The position numbers were made by a program, and so were the translations under genes. From Magnetospirillum fulvum MGU-K5 (GTDB lineage Bacteria > Pseudomonadota > Alphaproteobacteria > Rhodospirillales > Magnetospirillaceae): 64,000 nucleotides of DNA. Below the pieces are notes generated by a model, which was given only the letters and a program-made list of their open reading frames with translations, made no database searches and was not told where the DNA came from. This document shows, piece by piece, positions 9,308 through 18,293 of the stretch (within the stretch, counting starts at the first letter, position 1; every line of letters begins with the position of its first letter). The stretch is taken from contig NZ_AQPH01000011.1 of assembly GCF_000442515.1 (NCBI RefSeq), positions 1 to 64,000 of the forward strand, given 5' to 3'.

Positions 9308-10990
9308 ATGATACCGCCAGACCCGCCGGGAACCATCGCGGACGGCCCGTCCCGCCATCTCGACCTGATCGCCGAGATGATGGCCGCTTTCGCCCGCTCG
9401 CAGGATGTCGAGACGACCTTGCGGCTTGCCCTGATCCGCGCCGTCGAGCGGCTGGAAGCCGAGGCCGGATCGCTGTTTTTGCTTGAGCCCGATGGCGCGC
9501 TTCGCTGTCGTGCTGCGGTCGGGCCGGTCGATGTCACCGGGCTGCGCCTCGCCCCCGGCACCGGCATCGTCTGGCGCACAATCGAAACCAACAGCCCGCA
9601 ACGGGTGGCCGATACCGGCCGCGATCCCGATTTCGCGCCCAGGGTCGATGACGCCACCGGCTTCGTGACCCGGTCGATTCTGTGCGCGCCGCTGGCGGCG
9701 GGGCCGGAACGGTTGGGGGCGATCGAACTGTTCAACAAGCAGGGCGGCGCTCCCTTTTCCGATGCCGATCTGGGGCTGTTGCAGGCGCTGGCCGCCTCGG
9801 CGGCGCTGGCGATGATCAATGCCCGTCTGCTGGCCGGGCTGGCCGAGCAGGAAGCGATGCAGCGCGATCTTGACCTTGCCGCCGAGATTCAGCGGGCGAT
9901 GCTGCCGCCACCCCAGGGCGTGGACTCGCCGGTGCACGGACTCAATCGGGCTGCTCGCCGGGTGTCGGGCGATTTTTACGAGATCGTGCCCCTGTCCGAC
10001 GGGCGGATCGCCTTTGCCATCGGCGATGTCGCGGGCAAGGGGATGAAGGCGGCGTTGCTGATGGCCCGCACCGCGAGCCTGTTCCGCTGTCTGGTCAAGC
10101 GCGAGGATGGTCCCGGCCGGGTGTTGGCGGCGATCGAGGCGGAATTGCACGAGACCCGGCTGGCCGGGACCTTTGTCACGATGATCGCCGGTTTGCTCGA
10201 CCCCGCCCGGGGCCGGGTGGTGCTGGCCAATGCCGGGCACGAGCCGCCGGTGCTGGTTCATCAGGGCCGCTTCGTCGAGATCACCGAGGGGGTGCCGCCG
10301 CTGGGGATCGATCCCCGCTTGTTCGACGACGGCGTGCCCGAGACCGTGGTCGATCTCGATGGCGGTGCCCTGTACCTGTTCACCGACGGGCTGACCGAGG
10401 CGCGCGGTCTGGTCGGCGGGGTGATGCTGGGGGCCGATGGTGTGCTGGGGCTGTTGGCCGCCTTTGCCGCGATGGACGCGGCGGAGCGGTTGGAGACGGT
10501 GCTGCACGCGCTGGGTGGCGCGGTCAGCCTGGAGGACGACGTTACCCTGATGGTGGTCGAGGATCGCCTCCGTCCCCCCGTTCCGGCGGTGCAGCGTCTG
10601 TTTCCCGCCCGGCCCGAGGCGTTGGCGACGATCCGCGCCGCCGTCGCCGAGACCCTGGCCGGTCTGGGGGCAAGCGCCGAGGTGGCGGCGGATTGCGTGC
10701 TGGCGGTCGACGAGGCTTGCCAGAACATCATCCGTCATGCCTACAAGGGAGGCGAGGGTGATATCGTTTTGCACGTCGCCCGCGAAGAAAGCGACATTGT
10801 GATTCGATTGATGGATTTCGCGCCGCCGGTCGATCCGGCTAAACTGGTGTCTCGCCCATTGGACGAAGTGCGTCCGGGCGGATTGGGGACCCATCTGATG
10901 CGGTCGGTGATGGATACGGTCGGGTTCCGTCCGCCGCCGCCGGGGATCGGCAATCTGTTGGAAATGGTCAAGCGGAACGGTGTGCCATGA
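9308..10990 (+). CDS. GAF / PP2C (SpoIIE-RsbU) phosphatase / anti-sigma kinase-like three-domain regulator
   Basis: The 560-residue protein has three parts: a GAF sensor domain (about 14-165, ending [11 protein letters not shown]), a linker helix with [15 protein letters not shown] (about 187-201) that leads into a SpoIIE-type PP2C phosphatase ([27 protein letters not shown]), and a C-terminal GHKL ATPase like RsbW/SpoIIAB ([20 protein letters not shown] about 460-479, then [13 protein letters not shown]). This fuses a partner-switching phosphatase and an anti-sigma-type kinase in one chain. It overlaps a STAS protein gene by four bases; the STAS protein is its natural substrate. Start ATG 9308 is preceded by GGAG. 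Probable role: signal-dependent partner switching next to the chemotaxis operon. Confidence 0.88.
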   Translation: MIPPDPPGTIADGPSRHLDLIAEMMAAFARSQDVETTLRLALIRAVERLEAEAGSLFLLEPDGALRCRAAVGPVDVTGLRLAPGTGIVWRTIETNSPQRVADTGRDPDFAPRVDDATGFVTRSILCAPLAAGPERLGAIELFNKQGGAPFSDADLGLLQALAASAALAMINARLLAGLAEQEAMQRDLDLAAEIQRAMLPPPQGVDSPVHGLNRAARRVSGDFYEIVPLSDGRIAFAIGDVAGKGMKAALLMARTASLFRCLVKREDGPGRVLAAIEAELHETRLAGTFVTMIAGLLDPARGRVVLANAGHEPPVLVHQGRFVEITEGVPPLGIDPRLFDDGVPETVVDLDGGALYLFTDGLTEARGLVGGVMLGADGVLGLLAAFAAMDAAERLETVLHALGGAVSLEDDVTLMVVEDRLRPPVPAVQRLFPARPEALATIRAAVAETLAGLGASAEVAADCVLAVDEACQNIIRHAYKGGEGDIVLHVAREESDIVIRLMDFAPPVDPAKLVSRPLDEVRPGGLGTHLMRSVMDTVGFRPPPPGIGNLLEMVKRNGVP

Positions 10991-11334
10991 ACATCACCTC
11001 CACCTTGTGCAACGAACTGGCCGTGGTGGCCCTGGAGGGCGACGTCGATCTTCGATGCAGCCCGGCTTTGCGCAAGGAATTGCTGGAACGGACCTTCGAA
11101 CGGCGCGACATCGTGGTCGATTTGTCCGGAGTCGGTTATATCGATAGTTCGGGGATCGCCGGGCTGGTCGAGGCCTATCAGGGCGCGCGCGACAACGGCA
11201 CCCGTTTTCTTCTGGCGGCCCCCAGCGAGCCGGTCCTGCGCGTGCTGCGTCTGGCCCGTCTGGACCGCGTATTCACGATCGTCGACAGCGTCGAGCCGCT
11301 TGCCGCCGCTTCTCCCGGAGAACCCTTGTCTTGA
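10987..11334 (+). CDS. STAS-domain anti-anti-sigma factor-like protein
   Basis: A 115-residue single STAS domain with the phosphorylatable-serine motif YIDSSGIAGLVEAYQ preceded by a beta strand IVVDLSGV, as in SpoIIAA/RsbV. In such systems the unphosphorylated STAS protein sequesters the anti-sigma kinase. The gene overlaps the GAF-PP2C-kinase gene by ATGA and the next methyltransferase gene by TTGA, so it is clearly co-translated with its partner. The downstream target (sigma factor or other output protein) is not in the window. Confidence 0.92.
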   Translation: MNITSTLCNELAVVALEGDVDLRCSPALRKELLERTFERRDIVVDLSGVGYIDSSGIAGLVEAYQGARDNGTRFLLAAPSEPVLRVLRLARLDRVFTIVDSVEPLAAASPGEPLS

Positions 11335-12656
11335 GAAAACCCGCCCGCCGTCCCCGTGCCCCCGCCAAACGGCAAGTGTCGCCCCGTCTGGTCGAACTGG
11401 AGATCGAACAGGTCGGTGCCCAGGGCGACGGTGTCGCCCGGTTCGAAGGTAATGTCGTGTTCGTGCCCTTTACCGTCGCGGGCGATCGCGTCCTGGCCCG
11501 GATCGAAGGGCGGCGCGGCGACGGACTGACTGCCGCCCTGGTCGAGGTGCAAAGCGCCGGGCCGGGCCGGGCCGATCCCGCCTGTCCGCATTTCGGACGC
11601 TGTGGCGGCTGCGCCCTTCAGCATCTCGACCCGGAGGCACATGCGGCGTGGAAGTCCGGGCTGCTGTCGCTGCATCTGGCCCGTGCCGGAATTGGCGACG
11701 AAACCCTGGCCCCGCTGGTGTCGGTGCCGCCCGGCACCCGGCGCCGTGCCGTGTTCGCCTGGAGCGTGCGCCGCGGCGAGGCGACTGTCGGCTTCAACGC
11801 CCGCGCCAGCCATGCGGTCATCGATCTGGAAACCTGTCCGTTGCTCGATCCGGCGCTGGTGGCGCTGCTCGAACCGTTGCGGCAGATGCTGGGCGGGATG
11901 GTCAAGACCGGCAGCGGCGACGCCACCGTGACCTTGACCGAGGGCGGCCCCGATCTGCTGATCGAGGGCGAGGCCCAACTGGACCTGTTCGGGCGCGAAA
12001 CGCTGGCCCGTTTTGCCGAAACCGCCGATCTGGCCCGGCTGCACTGGCGTCGGCCCGGCACCGGCTTTGCCGAGCCGATTGCCCGCCGCCGTCCCGCCTT
12101 GGTCCGCTTTGGGGGCGTGGCGGTCGAACCGCCGCCGGGCGCGTTCCTGCAACCCAGCCCCGAGGGCGAGCGCGCCATCGCCGACCGGGTGGTTGCGGCC
12201 TTGACCGAGGTCGGTGGGCCGGTCGCCGATCTGTATGCCGGGTGCGGTAGTTTCACCCTGCCGCTGGTGCGGCTGGGGGCGGTTCATGCCGTCGAGGGCG
12301 AAGCCGCCCCGCTGGAGGCGCTGGGGGCGGCGGCGCGGGCCGCCGGTCTGGCGGTAACCACCGAAATCCGCGATCTCGCCCGCCGTCCGCTCAGTCCGAG
12401 CGAACTGGCACCGTACCGCGCCGTGGTGCTCGATCCGCCCCGCGCCGGGGCGGCGGCTCAGGTCGCCGAACTGGCCCGCTGTGTCGATCCCCGCAAGGGA
12501 CCGGGGCTGGCGGCGATGGTTTCGTGCAATCCGGCGACGCTGGCGCGCGATCTGCGCGTGCTGATTGATGGCGGATGGACGTTAATCCAGATTATGCCTA
12601 TTGACCAGTTCCCTTGGTCTGCCCATCTTGAGGCTGTAGCGATACTTCGTCGCTGA
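11331..12656 (+). CDS. Class I SAM-dependent RNA m5U methyltransferase (TrmA/RlmC/RlmD family)
   Basis: The 441-residue protein has a TRAM-like N-terminal domain (LVELEIEQVGAQGDGVARF), a cysteine cluster CPHFGRCGGCALQHL (Cys at about 84, 90 and 93) that with a later Cys forms the [4Fe-4S] site of RlmD-type enzymes, and a C-terminal Rossmann methyltransferase (DLYAGCGSFTLPL). The catalytic motif is SCNPATLARDL, where the Cys attacks C6 of uridine. It probably methylates a uridine in 23S rRNA. The start is TTG 11331, overlapping the STAS stop by four bases with GGAG upstream. Whether it is RlmC, RlmD or TrmA cannot be settled here. Confidence 0.9.
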   Translation: MRKPARRPRAPAKRQVSPRLVELEIEQVGAQGDGVARFEGNVVFVPFTVAGDRVLARIEGRRGDGLTAALVEVQSAGPGRADPACPHFGRCGGCALQHLDPEAHAAWKSGLLSLHLARAGIGDETLAPLVSVPPGTRRRAVFAWSVRRGEATVGFNARASHAVIDLETCPLLDPALVALLEPLRQMLGGMVKTGSGDATVTLTEGGPDLLIEGEAQLDLFGRETLARFAETADLARLHWRRPGTGFAEPIARRRPALVRFGGVAVEPPPGAFLQPSPEGERAIADRVVAALTEVGGPVADLYAGCGSFTLPLVRLGAVHAVEGEAAPLEALGAAARAAGLAVTTEIRDLARRPLSPSELAPYRAVVLDPPRAGAAAQVAELARCVDPRKGPGLAAMVSCNPATLARDLRVLIDGGWTLIQIMPIDQFPWSAHLEAVAILRR

Positions 12657-12670
12657 TCGGTGAGGGGCGG

Positions 12671-13288
12671 GTGGACGGAAACGATCTCGATCTGGCCGAA
12701 GCATTGTGTGCCCGGCTCTGTCACGATCTGGCCGGTCCTTTGGGGGCGGTGGCGTCGGGCGCGGAATTGCTCGGCGAGGATCCCGACCCGGAAACGGCTC
12801 GTCTGGTGGCGTCGACCGCCGCCGATGCGGTTTCCCGTCTTCGCCTGTTACGGGCGGCGCTGGGGACGGCAGGGGGCGTTCGGCCCGAAGGAGAGTTGCG
12901 CGGACTGGCCCGCTGCTATCTCGATGCAGGGGCGTCGTCTGCCGCCCGCTTCGATCTGGTCTGGCAATCGGACCGGCCGGAGCTGACGGGCGAAATGGGG
13001 CGGTTGTTGCTGTCGCTGGTCGTGGTGGCCAAAGAGTCCCTGCCGCGCGGCGGACGGGTCTCGGTCGAGGTTTCGGCGGCTCCTGTCGCCGGTCGGTGCG
13101 GTGTGGCGGTTGGGTTTCACGGCCCGTCGGCCCGGCTCGAACCGGACAGTCGGGCAGCCCTGGGCGGGACGGTTCAGGTTTTTGGACCGCGTGCCGCAGT
13201 GGCGTGTTGGGTATCGAGACTGGCAGCGAGGGCCGATACTGCCATCGTTGTTGAGGATCAGGTCGATGGCGGATGGATAAGGACATGA
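12671..13288 (+). CDS. chpT: ChpT-like histidine phosphotransferase
   Basis: A 205-residue protein whose N-terminus has LCHDLAGPLGAVASGAELL (about residues 15-33), the helix with the phosphorylatable His of ChpT-type phosphotransferases, followed by a degenerate ATPase-like domain without intact nucleotide motifs. In Alphaproteobacteria ChpT relays phosphate from CckA to CtrA and CpdR, which control cell cycle and, in many Rhodospirillales, flagella and chemotaxis genes. It starts with GTG 12671 just after the methyltransferase stop and sits 185 bp before cheA, fitting a link to motility control. The symbol rests on the His motif and on context. Confidence 0.75.
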   Translation: MDGNDLDLAEALCARLCHDLAGPLGAVASGAELLGEDPDPETARLVASTAADAVSRLRLLRAALGTAGGVRPEGELRGLARCYLDAGASSAARFDLVWQSDRPELTGEMGRLLLSLVVVAKESLPRGGRVSVEVSAAPVAGRCGVAVGFHGPSARLEPDSRAALGGTVQVFGPRAAVACWVSRLAARADTAIVVEDQVDGGWIRT

Positions 13289-13473
13289 AACCGCCGCTGT
13301 CGACTTCGTTGCGCAAACGGTTTTATTGTCGTCAGTGGGTCGAGACGGTTCTTCCAGAGCCATCCCGACCGTGTTATGACTAATCCGAGCTGCCTTTCGC
13401 GATTCCATCCGGGAGGCGGGAGGATTCGGTGCCCTTGAGGCCAGTGCCCGCGAGGACCCAACTGGAGTCGACC

Positions 13474-16164
13474 ATGGATGATCTCCTCAGCGAATTCCTG
13501 ACCGAGACATCGGAAAGCCTTTCCGTACTCGATGTCGCCCTGGTGACCTTGGAACAGAATCCGAACGATCCCAAGATCCTCGGCAACATCTTCCGGTTGG
13601 TTCATACGATCAAGGGGACCTGTGGCTTTCTCGGCTTGCCCCGCCTCGAACACGTCGCCCATGCCGGCGAAAACGTGCTGGGCAAATTCCGCGATGGCGA
13701 GTTGGAAGTCACCCCCGATGCGGTGACGTTGATCCTGCAATCGATTGATTGCATCAAGTCGATCCTGTCGCATCTCGAACAGAACGAAGTCGAACCCGAA
13801 GGCGATGACAGCGCCCTGATCGCCCGGTTGAACGACATGGCGGAAGGCCGGTCGTCGTCCCCGGCTGCCGCTGCTTCCGCTCCGCCGCCGCCTCCTCCTC
13901 CTCCGCCGCCTGCGCCCGAACCCGTGTTCGAGGCCGCGCCGGAGCCGGAGCCCGAGCCGGTTGTTGCCGCCGCCCCGCCGCCGCCTCCCCCGGTCCATCA
14001 TCCCGAGCCGGTGCACGAGCCCGAGCCGGTTCATGCCAATCTGCCCGCGACCGCGGTGCAACCGGCCGCCGCCGCGCCGGTGCCGCTGGGCGAGGCCAAG
14101 GAATCCGCCGTCGCCGCCCAGACCATCCGCGTCAACGTCGACCTGCTTGAAAACCTGATGACCCTGGTGTCCGAGCTGGTGCTGACCCGCAACCAGCTGC
14201 TCCAGATGGTGCGCGGCAAGGACGACAGCGAATTCGCCACCCCGTTGCAGCGTCTGTCTCACATCACCACCGACCTTCAGGAAGGGGTGATGAAGACCAG
14301 GATGCAGCCGATCGGCAATGCCTGGGCCAAGCTGCCCCGTATCGTTCGCGATCTTGCCGTTGAAATGAACAAGAAGATCGACCTCCAGATGCTGGGGGCC
14401 GAAACCGAACTCGACCGTCAGGTTCTGGAACTGATCAAGGACCCGCTGACCCACATGGTCCGCAACTCCGCCGATCACGGGCTGGAAGGTCCGGACGAGC
14501 GCAAGCGGAACGGTAAGTCCGAGGTCGGCAAGATCGTGCTGAACGCCTTCCACGAGGGCGGCCACATCATCATCGAGATTTCCGACGATGGACGCGGCCT
14601 GAACCTTGACCGCATCAAGCAGAAGGCGGTGCAGAACGGGCTGGCCACCGAGTCCGAGCTGGAGACGATGACGTCCCAGCAGATTTATCAGTACATCTTC
14701 AAGGCCGGGTTCTCGACCGCTGAAAAGGTCACCAGCGTGTCGGGCCGTGGCGTCGGCATGGACGTCGTCCGCACCAATATCGAGCGGATCGGCGGCACCG
14801 TCGAATTGAAGAGCCAGCCCGGCAAGGGCTCGACCTTCATCATCAAAATTCCGCTGACGCTGGCGATCGTGTCCGCCCTGATCGTCGAATGCGCGGTCGA
14901 ACGCTTTGCGATCCCGCAGATCAGCGTGCTGGAACTGGTCCGGGTCACCGCCAATTCCGAGCACGGGATCGAGATGATCAACAGCGCGCCGGTTCTCCGG
15001 CTGCGCGACCGGCTGTTGCCGCTGGTGTCGCTGAAGCGCCTGCTGCGCCTCGCCGACGATACCGAGGAGCGGCAGGAGACCTTTATCGTCGTCACCCAGG
15101 TCGGCACCTACACCTTCGGCATCATCGTCGACCGGGTGTTCGATACCGAAGAAATCGTCGTCAAGCCGGTGGCGCCGATCCTGCGCAACATCACGATGTT
15201 CTCGGGCAATACCATCCTGGGCGACGGCTCGGTGATCATGATCCTCGACCCCAACGGTATCGCGGGCAGCGCGACCGGCGAGTCCGGGATGGTCACCAAC
15301 GCTCAGACCGCCGAGGCCCAGGTGCCGCGCGAAGCCCACGCCGATGCGAAGACCTCTCTGCTGGTGTTCCGCGCCGGTGGCGACGATCTCAAGGCGGTGC
15401 CGCTGGCTCTGGTCGCCCGTCTTGAAGAGCTCGACGTCAAGGATATCGAGCACAGCCACGGCAAGCCGATGGTCCAGTATCGCGGCCAGTTGATGCCGCT
15501 GGTCTCGATCGACGGCTCGACCAGCTTCCGCGACGAGGGACGCCAGCCGGTGCTGGTCTTCTCGGACCGCGAGCACACGATGGGGCTGGTGGTCGACGAA
15601 ATCGTCGATATCGTCGAGGACCGGCTCAAGGTCGAACTCAGCGCCGGATCGACCGGGATTATCGGTACCGCGGTGATCGCGGGCAAGGCGACGACGATCA
15701 TCGATGCCGGCTATTACCTGCCCCAGGCTTTCGGCGACTGGTTCGGCCGCAACGACAAGGAATTCGGGACGCTGGACGTTCATCAGCCCCGCATCCTGCT
15801 GGTCGACGACTCGCCGTTCTTCCGCAATCTGCTGACCCCGCTGCTGTCGGTCGCCGGGTACGAAGTGATCGCGGTCGATGGGGCCGACCGGGCCTTGGCG
15901 CTGCGCGAGCAGGGCAACGAGTTCGACGCGATCATCAGCGACATCGAGATGCCGGGGATGAGCGGGTTCGACTTCGCCGACGCGGTGCGCTCCGACCCAC
16001 GCTGGGCTCAGGTGCCGCTGGTGGCGTTGTCGTCGCACGCGACCGAAAAGGATTTCGAACGGGGACGGCAGGTCGGCTTCAACGACTACATCGCTAAATT
16101 CGATCGCGATGCCCTGTTGCAGTCTCTGGCCTCGACCATCGCCACCGCCAAAGGTGCCGCATGA
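13474..16164 (+). CDS. cheA: Hybrid chemotaxis histidine kinase CheA with C-terminal receiver
   Basis: The 896-residue protein has an HPt domain (1-105, phospho-His 44 in LVHTIKGTCGFLG), a long Pro/Glu/Ala-rich linker (about 125-210), then dimerisation and GHKL ATPase domains (HMVRNSADHGLE, ISDDGRGL, SGRGVGMDVV). Two CheW-like stretches follow, then a C-terminal receiver (about 771-893, phospho-Asp 823 in IISDIEMPGMSG). It autophosphorylates under receptor control and passes phosphate to CheY and CheB; the fused receiver may act as a phosphate sink. Start ATG 13474 is preceded by GGAG. It overlaps cheW by ATGA and opens the cheAWYBR operon. Confidence 0.97.
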   Translation: MDDLLSEFLTETSESLSVLDVALVTLEQNPNDPKILGNIFRLVHTIKGTCGFLGLPRLEHVAHAGENVLGKFRDGELEVTPDAVTLILQSIDCIKSILSHLEQNEVEPEGDDSALIARLNDMAEGRSSSPAAAASAPPPPPPPPPPAPEPVFEAAPEPEPEPVVAAAPPPPPPVHHPEPVHEPEPVHANLPATAVQPAAAAPVPLGEAKESAVAAQTIRVNVDLLENLMTLVSELVLTRNQLLQMVRGKDDSEFATPLQRLSHITTDLQEGVMKTRMQPIGNAWAKLPRIVRDLAVEMNKKIDLQMLGAETELDRQVLELIKDPLTHMVRNSADHGLEGPDERKRNGKSEVGKIVLNAFHEGGHIIIEISDDGRGLNLDRIKQKAVQNGLATESELETMTSQQIYQYIFKAGFSTAEKVTSVSGRGVGMDVVRTNIERIGGTVELKSQPGKGSTFIIKIPLTLAIVSALIVECAVERFAIPQISVLELVRVTANSEHGIEMINSAPVLRLRDRLLPLVSLKRLLRLADDTEERQETFIVVTQVGTYTFGIIVDRVFDTEEIVVKPVAPILRNITMFSGNTILGDGSVIMILDPNGIAGSATGESGMVTNAQTAEAQVPREAHADAKTSLLVFRAGGDDLKAVPLALVARLEELDVKDIEHSHGKPMVQYRGQLMPLVSIDGSTSFRDEGRQPVLVFSDREHTMGLVVDEIVDIVEDRLKVELSAGSTGIIGTAVIAGKATTIIDAGYYLPQAFGDWFGRNDKEFGTLDVHQPRILLVDDSPFFRNLLTPLLSVAGYEVIAVDGADRALALREQGNEFDAIISDIEMPGMSGFDFADAVRSDPRWAQVPLVALSSHATEKDFERGRQVGFNDYIAKFDRDALLQSLASTIATAKGAA

Positions 16165-16649
16165 CCCAGCAGATCGTTCCCACGGGGAAACGCCCCTCCA
16201 CGGATCTCGTTGCTCCCGAGACCCAGGATTTCGTCACCATGTTCATCGAGGGGCAACTGTTCGGCATTCCGGTGCTGACGGTGCAAGATGTTCTGGGGGC
16301 ACAGAAGATCACCCGCATTCCGCTCGCTCCGCGCGAGATCGCGGGCAGCCTCAATCTGCGTGGCCGGATCGTCACCGCGATCGACGTTCGTCTCCGCCTT
16401 GGCCTCCCCAAACGGGTCGAGGACAAGAAGGGCATGAGCGTCGTCGTCGATATGGGCGGCGAACTGTACTCGTTGATGGTCGATTCGGTTGGCGAGGTTT
16501 TATCGTTGCCAGCGGCGAAGTTCGAACGCAATCCGCCGACGCTTGATCTGCACTGGCGCGAATTCTCGATCGGAATTTATCGGTTGGAGGATAAGCTGCT
16601 GGTGGTGCTCGACGTCGCCAAGCTGCTGGACTTTACCCGCAACGAATAA
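16161..16649 (+). CDS. cheW: Chemotaxis coupling protein CheW
   Basis: A 162-residue CheW beta-barrel protein. It has FVTMFIEGQLFGIPVLTVQDVL at the start of the fold, ITRIPLAPREIAGSLNLRGRIVTAIDVR as the CheA/receptor-binding core, and VDSVGEVL followed by LDLHWREF and the C-terminal helix KLLDF. It bridges chemoreceptors to CheA. The ATG overlaps the cheA stop by four bases. A short N-terminal tail of about 18 residues precedes the domain. All family hallmarks are present. Confidence 0.97.
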   Translation: MTQQIVPTGKRPSTDLVAPETQDFVTMFIEGQLFGIPVLTVQDVLGAQKITRIPLAPREIAGSLNLRGRIVTAIDVRLRLGLPKRVEDKKGMSVVVDMGGELYSLMVDSVGEVLSLPAAKFERNPPTLDLHWREFSIGIYRLEDKLLVVLDVAKLLDFTRNE

Positions 16650-16748
16650 ATCGGGCATTGTCGCCCGTAATGACGCGTTCGTGTGACCATCGTGACAACC
16701 CGGTCCGCGGATCAGGGGCGTGGTTCGCCATCGGAGGAAAGCTTGGGC

Positions 16749-17114
16749 ATGAAGTCCTGTCTGATCGTCGATGATTCCAAGGTCATCCGCATGGTGGCCC
16801 GGAAAATCCTGCACGAGATGAGCTTCTCCACCGAAGAGGCCGAGGACGGTCTGGTGGCGCTCGAAGCCTGCAAACGCGCAATGCCCGATGCCGTGCTGCT
16901 CGATTGGAACATGCCGGTGATGAACGGGATCGATTTTCTGCGTGAACTCAGAAAATTGCCCGGCGGAGATCATCCGGTGGTCGTGTTCTGCACCACCGAA
17001 AACGATATAGAACATATCCAGGAAGCGATCACCGCAGGGGCGAACGAATACATCATGAAGCCATTCGACAGCGAGATTCTTCAGGCGAAATTCTCTCAGG
17101 TCGGTCTTCTCTAG
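16749..17114 (+). CDS. cheY: Chemotaxis response regulator CheY
   Basis: A 121-residue stand-alone receiver: CLIVDDSKVIR holds the acidic pair, AVLLDWNMPVMNG the phospho-Asp, VVFCTTENDIE the switch Thr, and EYIMKPFD the conserved Lys. Phospho-CheY binds the flagellar switch. The start is set at ATG 16749; a GGAGGA lies about 10 bases upstream, and an in-frame TTG at 16743 sits closer to it, so a two-residue longer form is possible. Lies between cheW and cheB in the operon. Confidence 0.95.
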   Translation: MKSCLIVDDSKVIRMVARKILHEMSFSTEEAEDGLVALEACKRAMPDAVLLDWNMPVMNGIDFLRELRKLPGGDHPVVVFCTTENDIEHIQEAITAGANEYIMKPFDSEILQAKFSQVGLL

Positions 17115-17179
17115 GCCGCTGGCAGCAACGCGATGCCCCCGTCCCCCCCAATGCCGCTTCTGCCGCAGACCCGATCCGG

Positions 17180-18289
17180 GTGATGCTGGTTGACGATTCG
17201 GCGGTGGTGCGCGGTCTGGTGACCCGGATTTTGGAATCCGAGCCGGATATCGAAATCGCCGCCTCGGTCGGCAATGGTCAAATGGCCCTGTCGACGCTGG
17301 AGCGCGTTTCCGTCGATGTCGTGCTGCTCGATATCGAAATGCCGGTGATGGACGGCCTGACCGCGCTGCCCAAGCTGCTTCAGGCCGATCCCGGCCTCAA
17401 GATCATCATGCAATCGACCCTGACGATGAAGGGGGCCAGCGTCTCGCTCCGGGCGCTGGAGATGGGCGCGGCCGATTACATCGCCAAGCCGACCGCGACC
17501 CGCGAATTGGCGGGGGGCGTCGATTTCCGGTCCGAATTGTTGGGCAAGATCCGGGCGCTGGGTCAGGCGCGTCGGCGCAATGCCAACCGTCCGCCCCGTC
17601 CCGCCGCCACCGGCGCGGCGACGGCACCGCGTCCGGCTGTGGCGATGGCTCCGGCTCGGGTGCCGCTGCATCCCTCGTCCACGGTGACGTTGCGGACCGC
17701 CCCGGTCGAATCCTTTGACGTGATCGCGATCGGCTCCTCGACCGGCGGGCCGCAGGCTTTGTTCACCTTGCTGGGCGCGATGCGCGCCGGAACGGTGACC
17801 CAGCCGATCCTGATTACCCAGCACATGCCCGCAACCTTCACCACGATCCTGGCCGAGCATATCTCGCGCGTGTCGGGGTGGGAGGCGCGCGAGGGCCAGG
17901 ACGGCGAAGCGGTGCGGTCGGGCCGGGTCTATATCGCGCCGGGCGACTTCCACATGGTGGTCGAGGTCCGGGGCACCGAAAAGATCGTGCGGTTGAACAA
18001 GAACCCGCCCGAGAATTTCTGTCGGCCCTCGGTCGATCCGATGCTGCGCAGCATCGCCGCGGCCTATGGGCGGCGGGTGATGACCTGCATCCTGACCGGT
18101 ATGGGATCGGATGGGTTGAAGGGCGGACAGGCGGTGGTGGCCTCGGGCGGTACGGTGATCGCTCAGGACGAGCCCAGTTCGGTGGTGTGGGGGATGCCGG
18201 GTGCGGTGGCGACGGCGGGCGTATGCTCGGCGGTGCTGCCTTTGCCCGAAATCGCTCCGTGGATCATGAAGCAGGCGGCGAGGCGCTAG
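17180..18289 (+). CDS. cheB: Chemotaxis protein-glutamate methylesterase CheB
   Basis: The 369-residue protein has an N-terminal receiver (MLVDDSAVVRGLV, phospho-Asp in VLLDIEMPVMDG), an Ala/Pro linker (about 130-170) and a C-terminal methylesterase with Ser in IGSSTGGPQA, His in ITQHMPATF and Asp in LTGMGSDGLKGG. It removes methyl groups from chemoreceptors and deamidates glutamines. The start is uncertain: the first usual start codon in this frame is GTG 17180, which leaves the first receiver strand cut short, while the residues encoded just upstream (DPIRV) fit that strand well. A rare start codon upstream is possible. Confidence 0.94.
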   Translation: MMLVDDSAVVRGLVTRILESEPDIEIAASVGNGQMALSTLERVSVDVVLLDIEMPVMDGLTALPKLLQADPGLKIIMQSTLTMKGASVSLRALEMGAADYIAKPTATRELAGGVDFRSELLGKIRALGQARRRNANRPPRPAATGAATAPRPAVAMAPARVPLHPSSTVTLRTAPVESFDVIAIGSSTGGPQALFTLLGAMRAGTVTQPILITQHMPATFTTILAEHISRVSGWEAREGQDGEAVRSGRVYIAPGDFHMVVEVRGTEKIVRLNKNPPENFCRPSVDPMLRSIAAAYGRRVMTCILTGMGSDGLKGGQAVVASGGTVIAQDEPSSVVWGMPGAVATAGVCSAVLPLPEIAPWIMKQAARR

Positions 18290-18293
18290 AACG

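Noticed and set aside
13258-16038. Open minus-strand frame of over 900 codons opposite cheA
   Set aside because: It is the GC-rich antisense shadow of the well-supported cheA gene; composition is rich in His, Gln, Arg and Asp without any domain.
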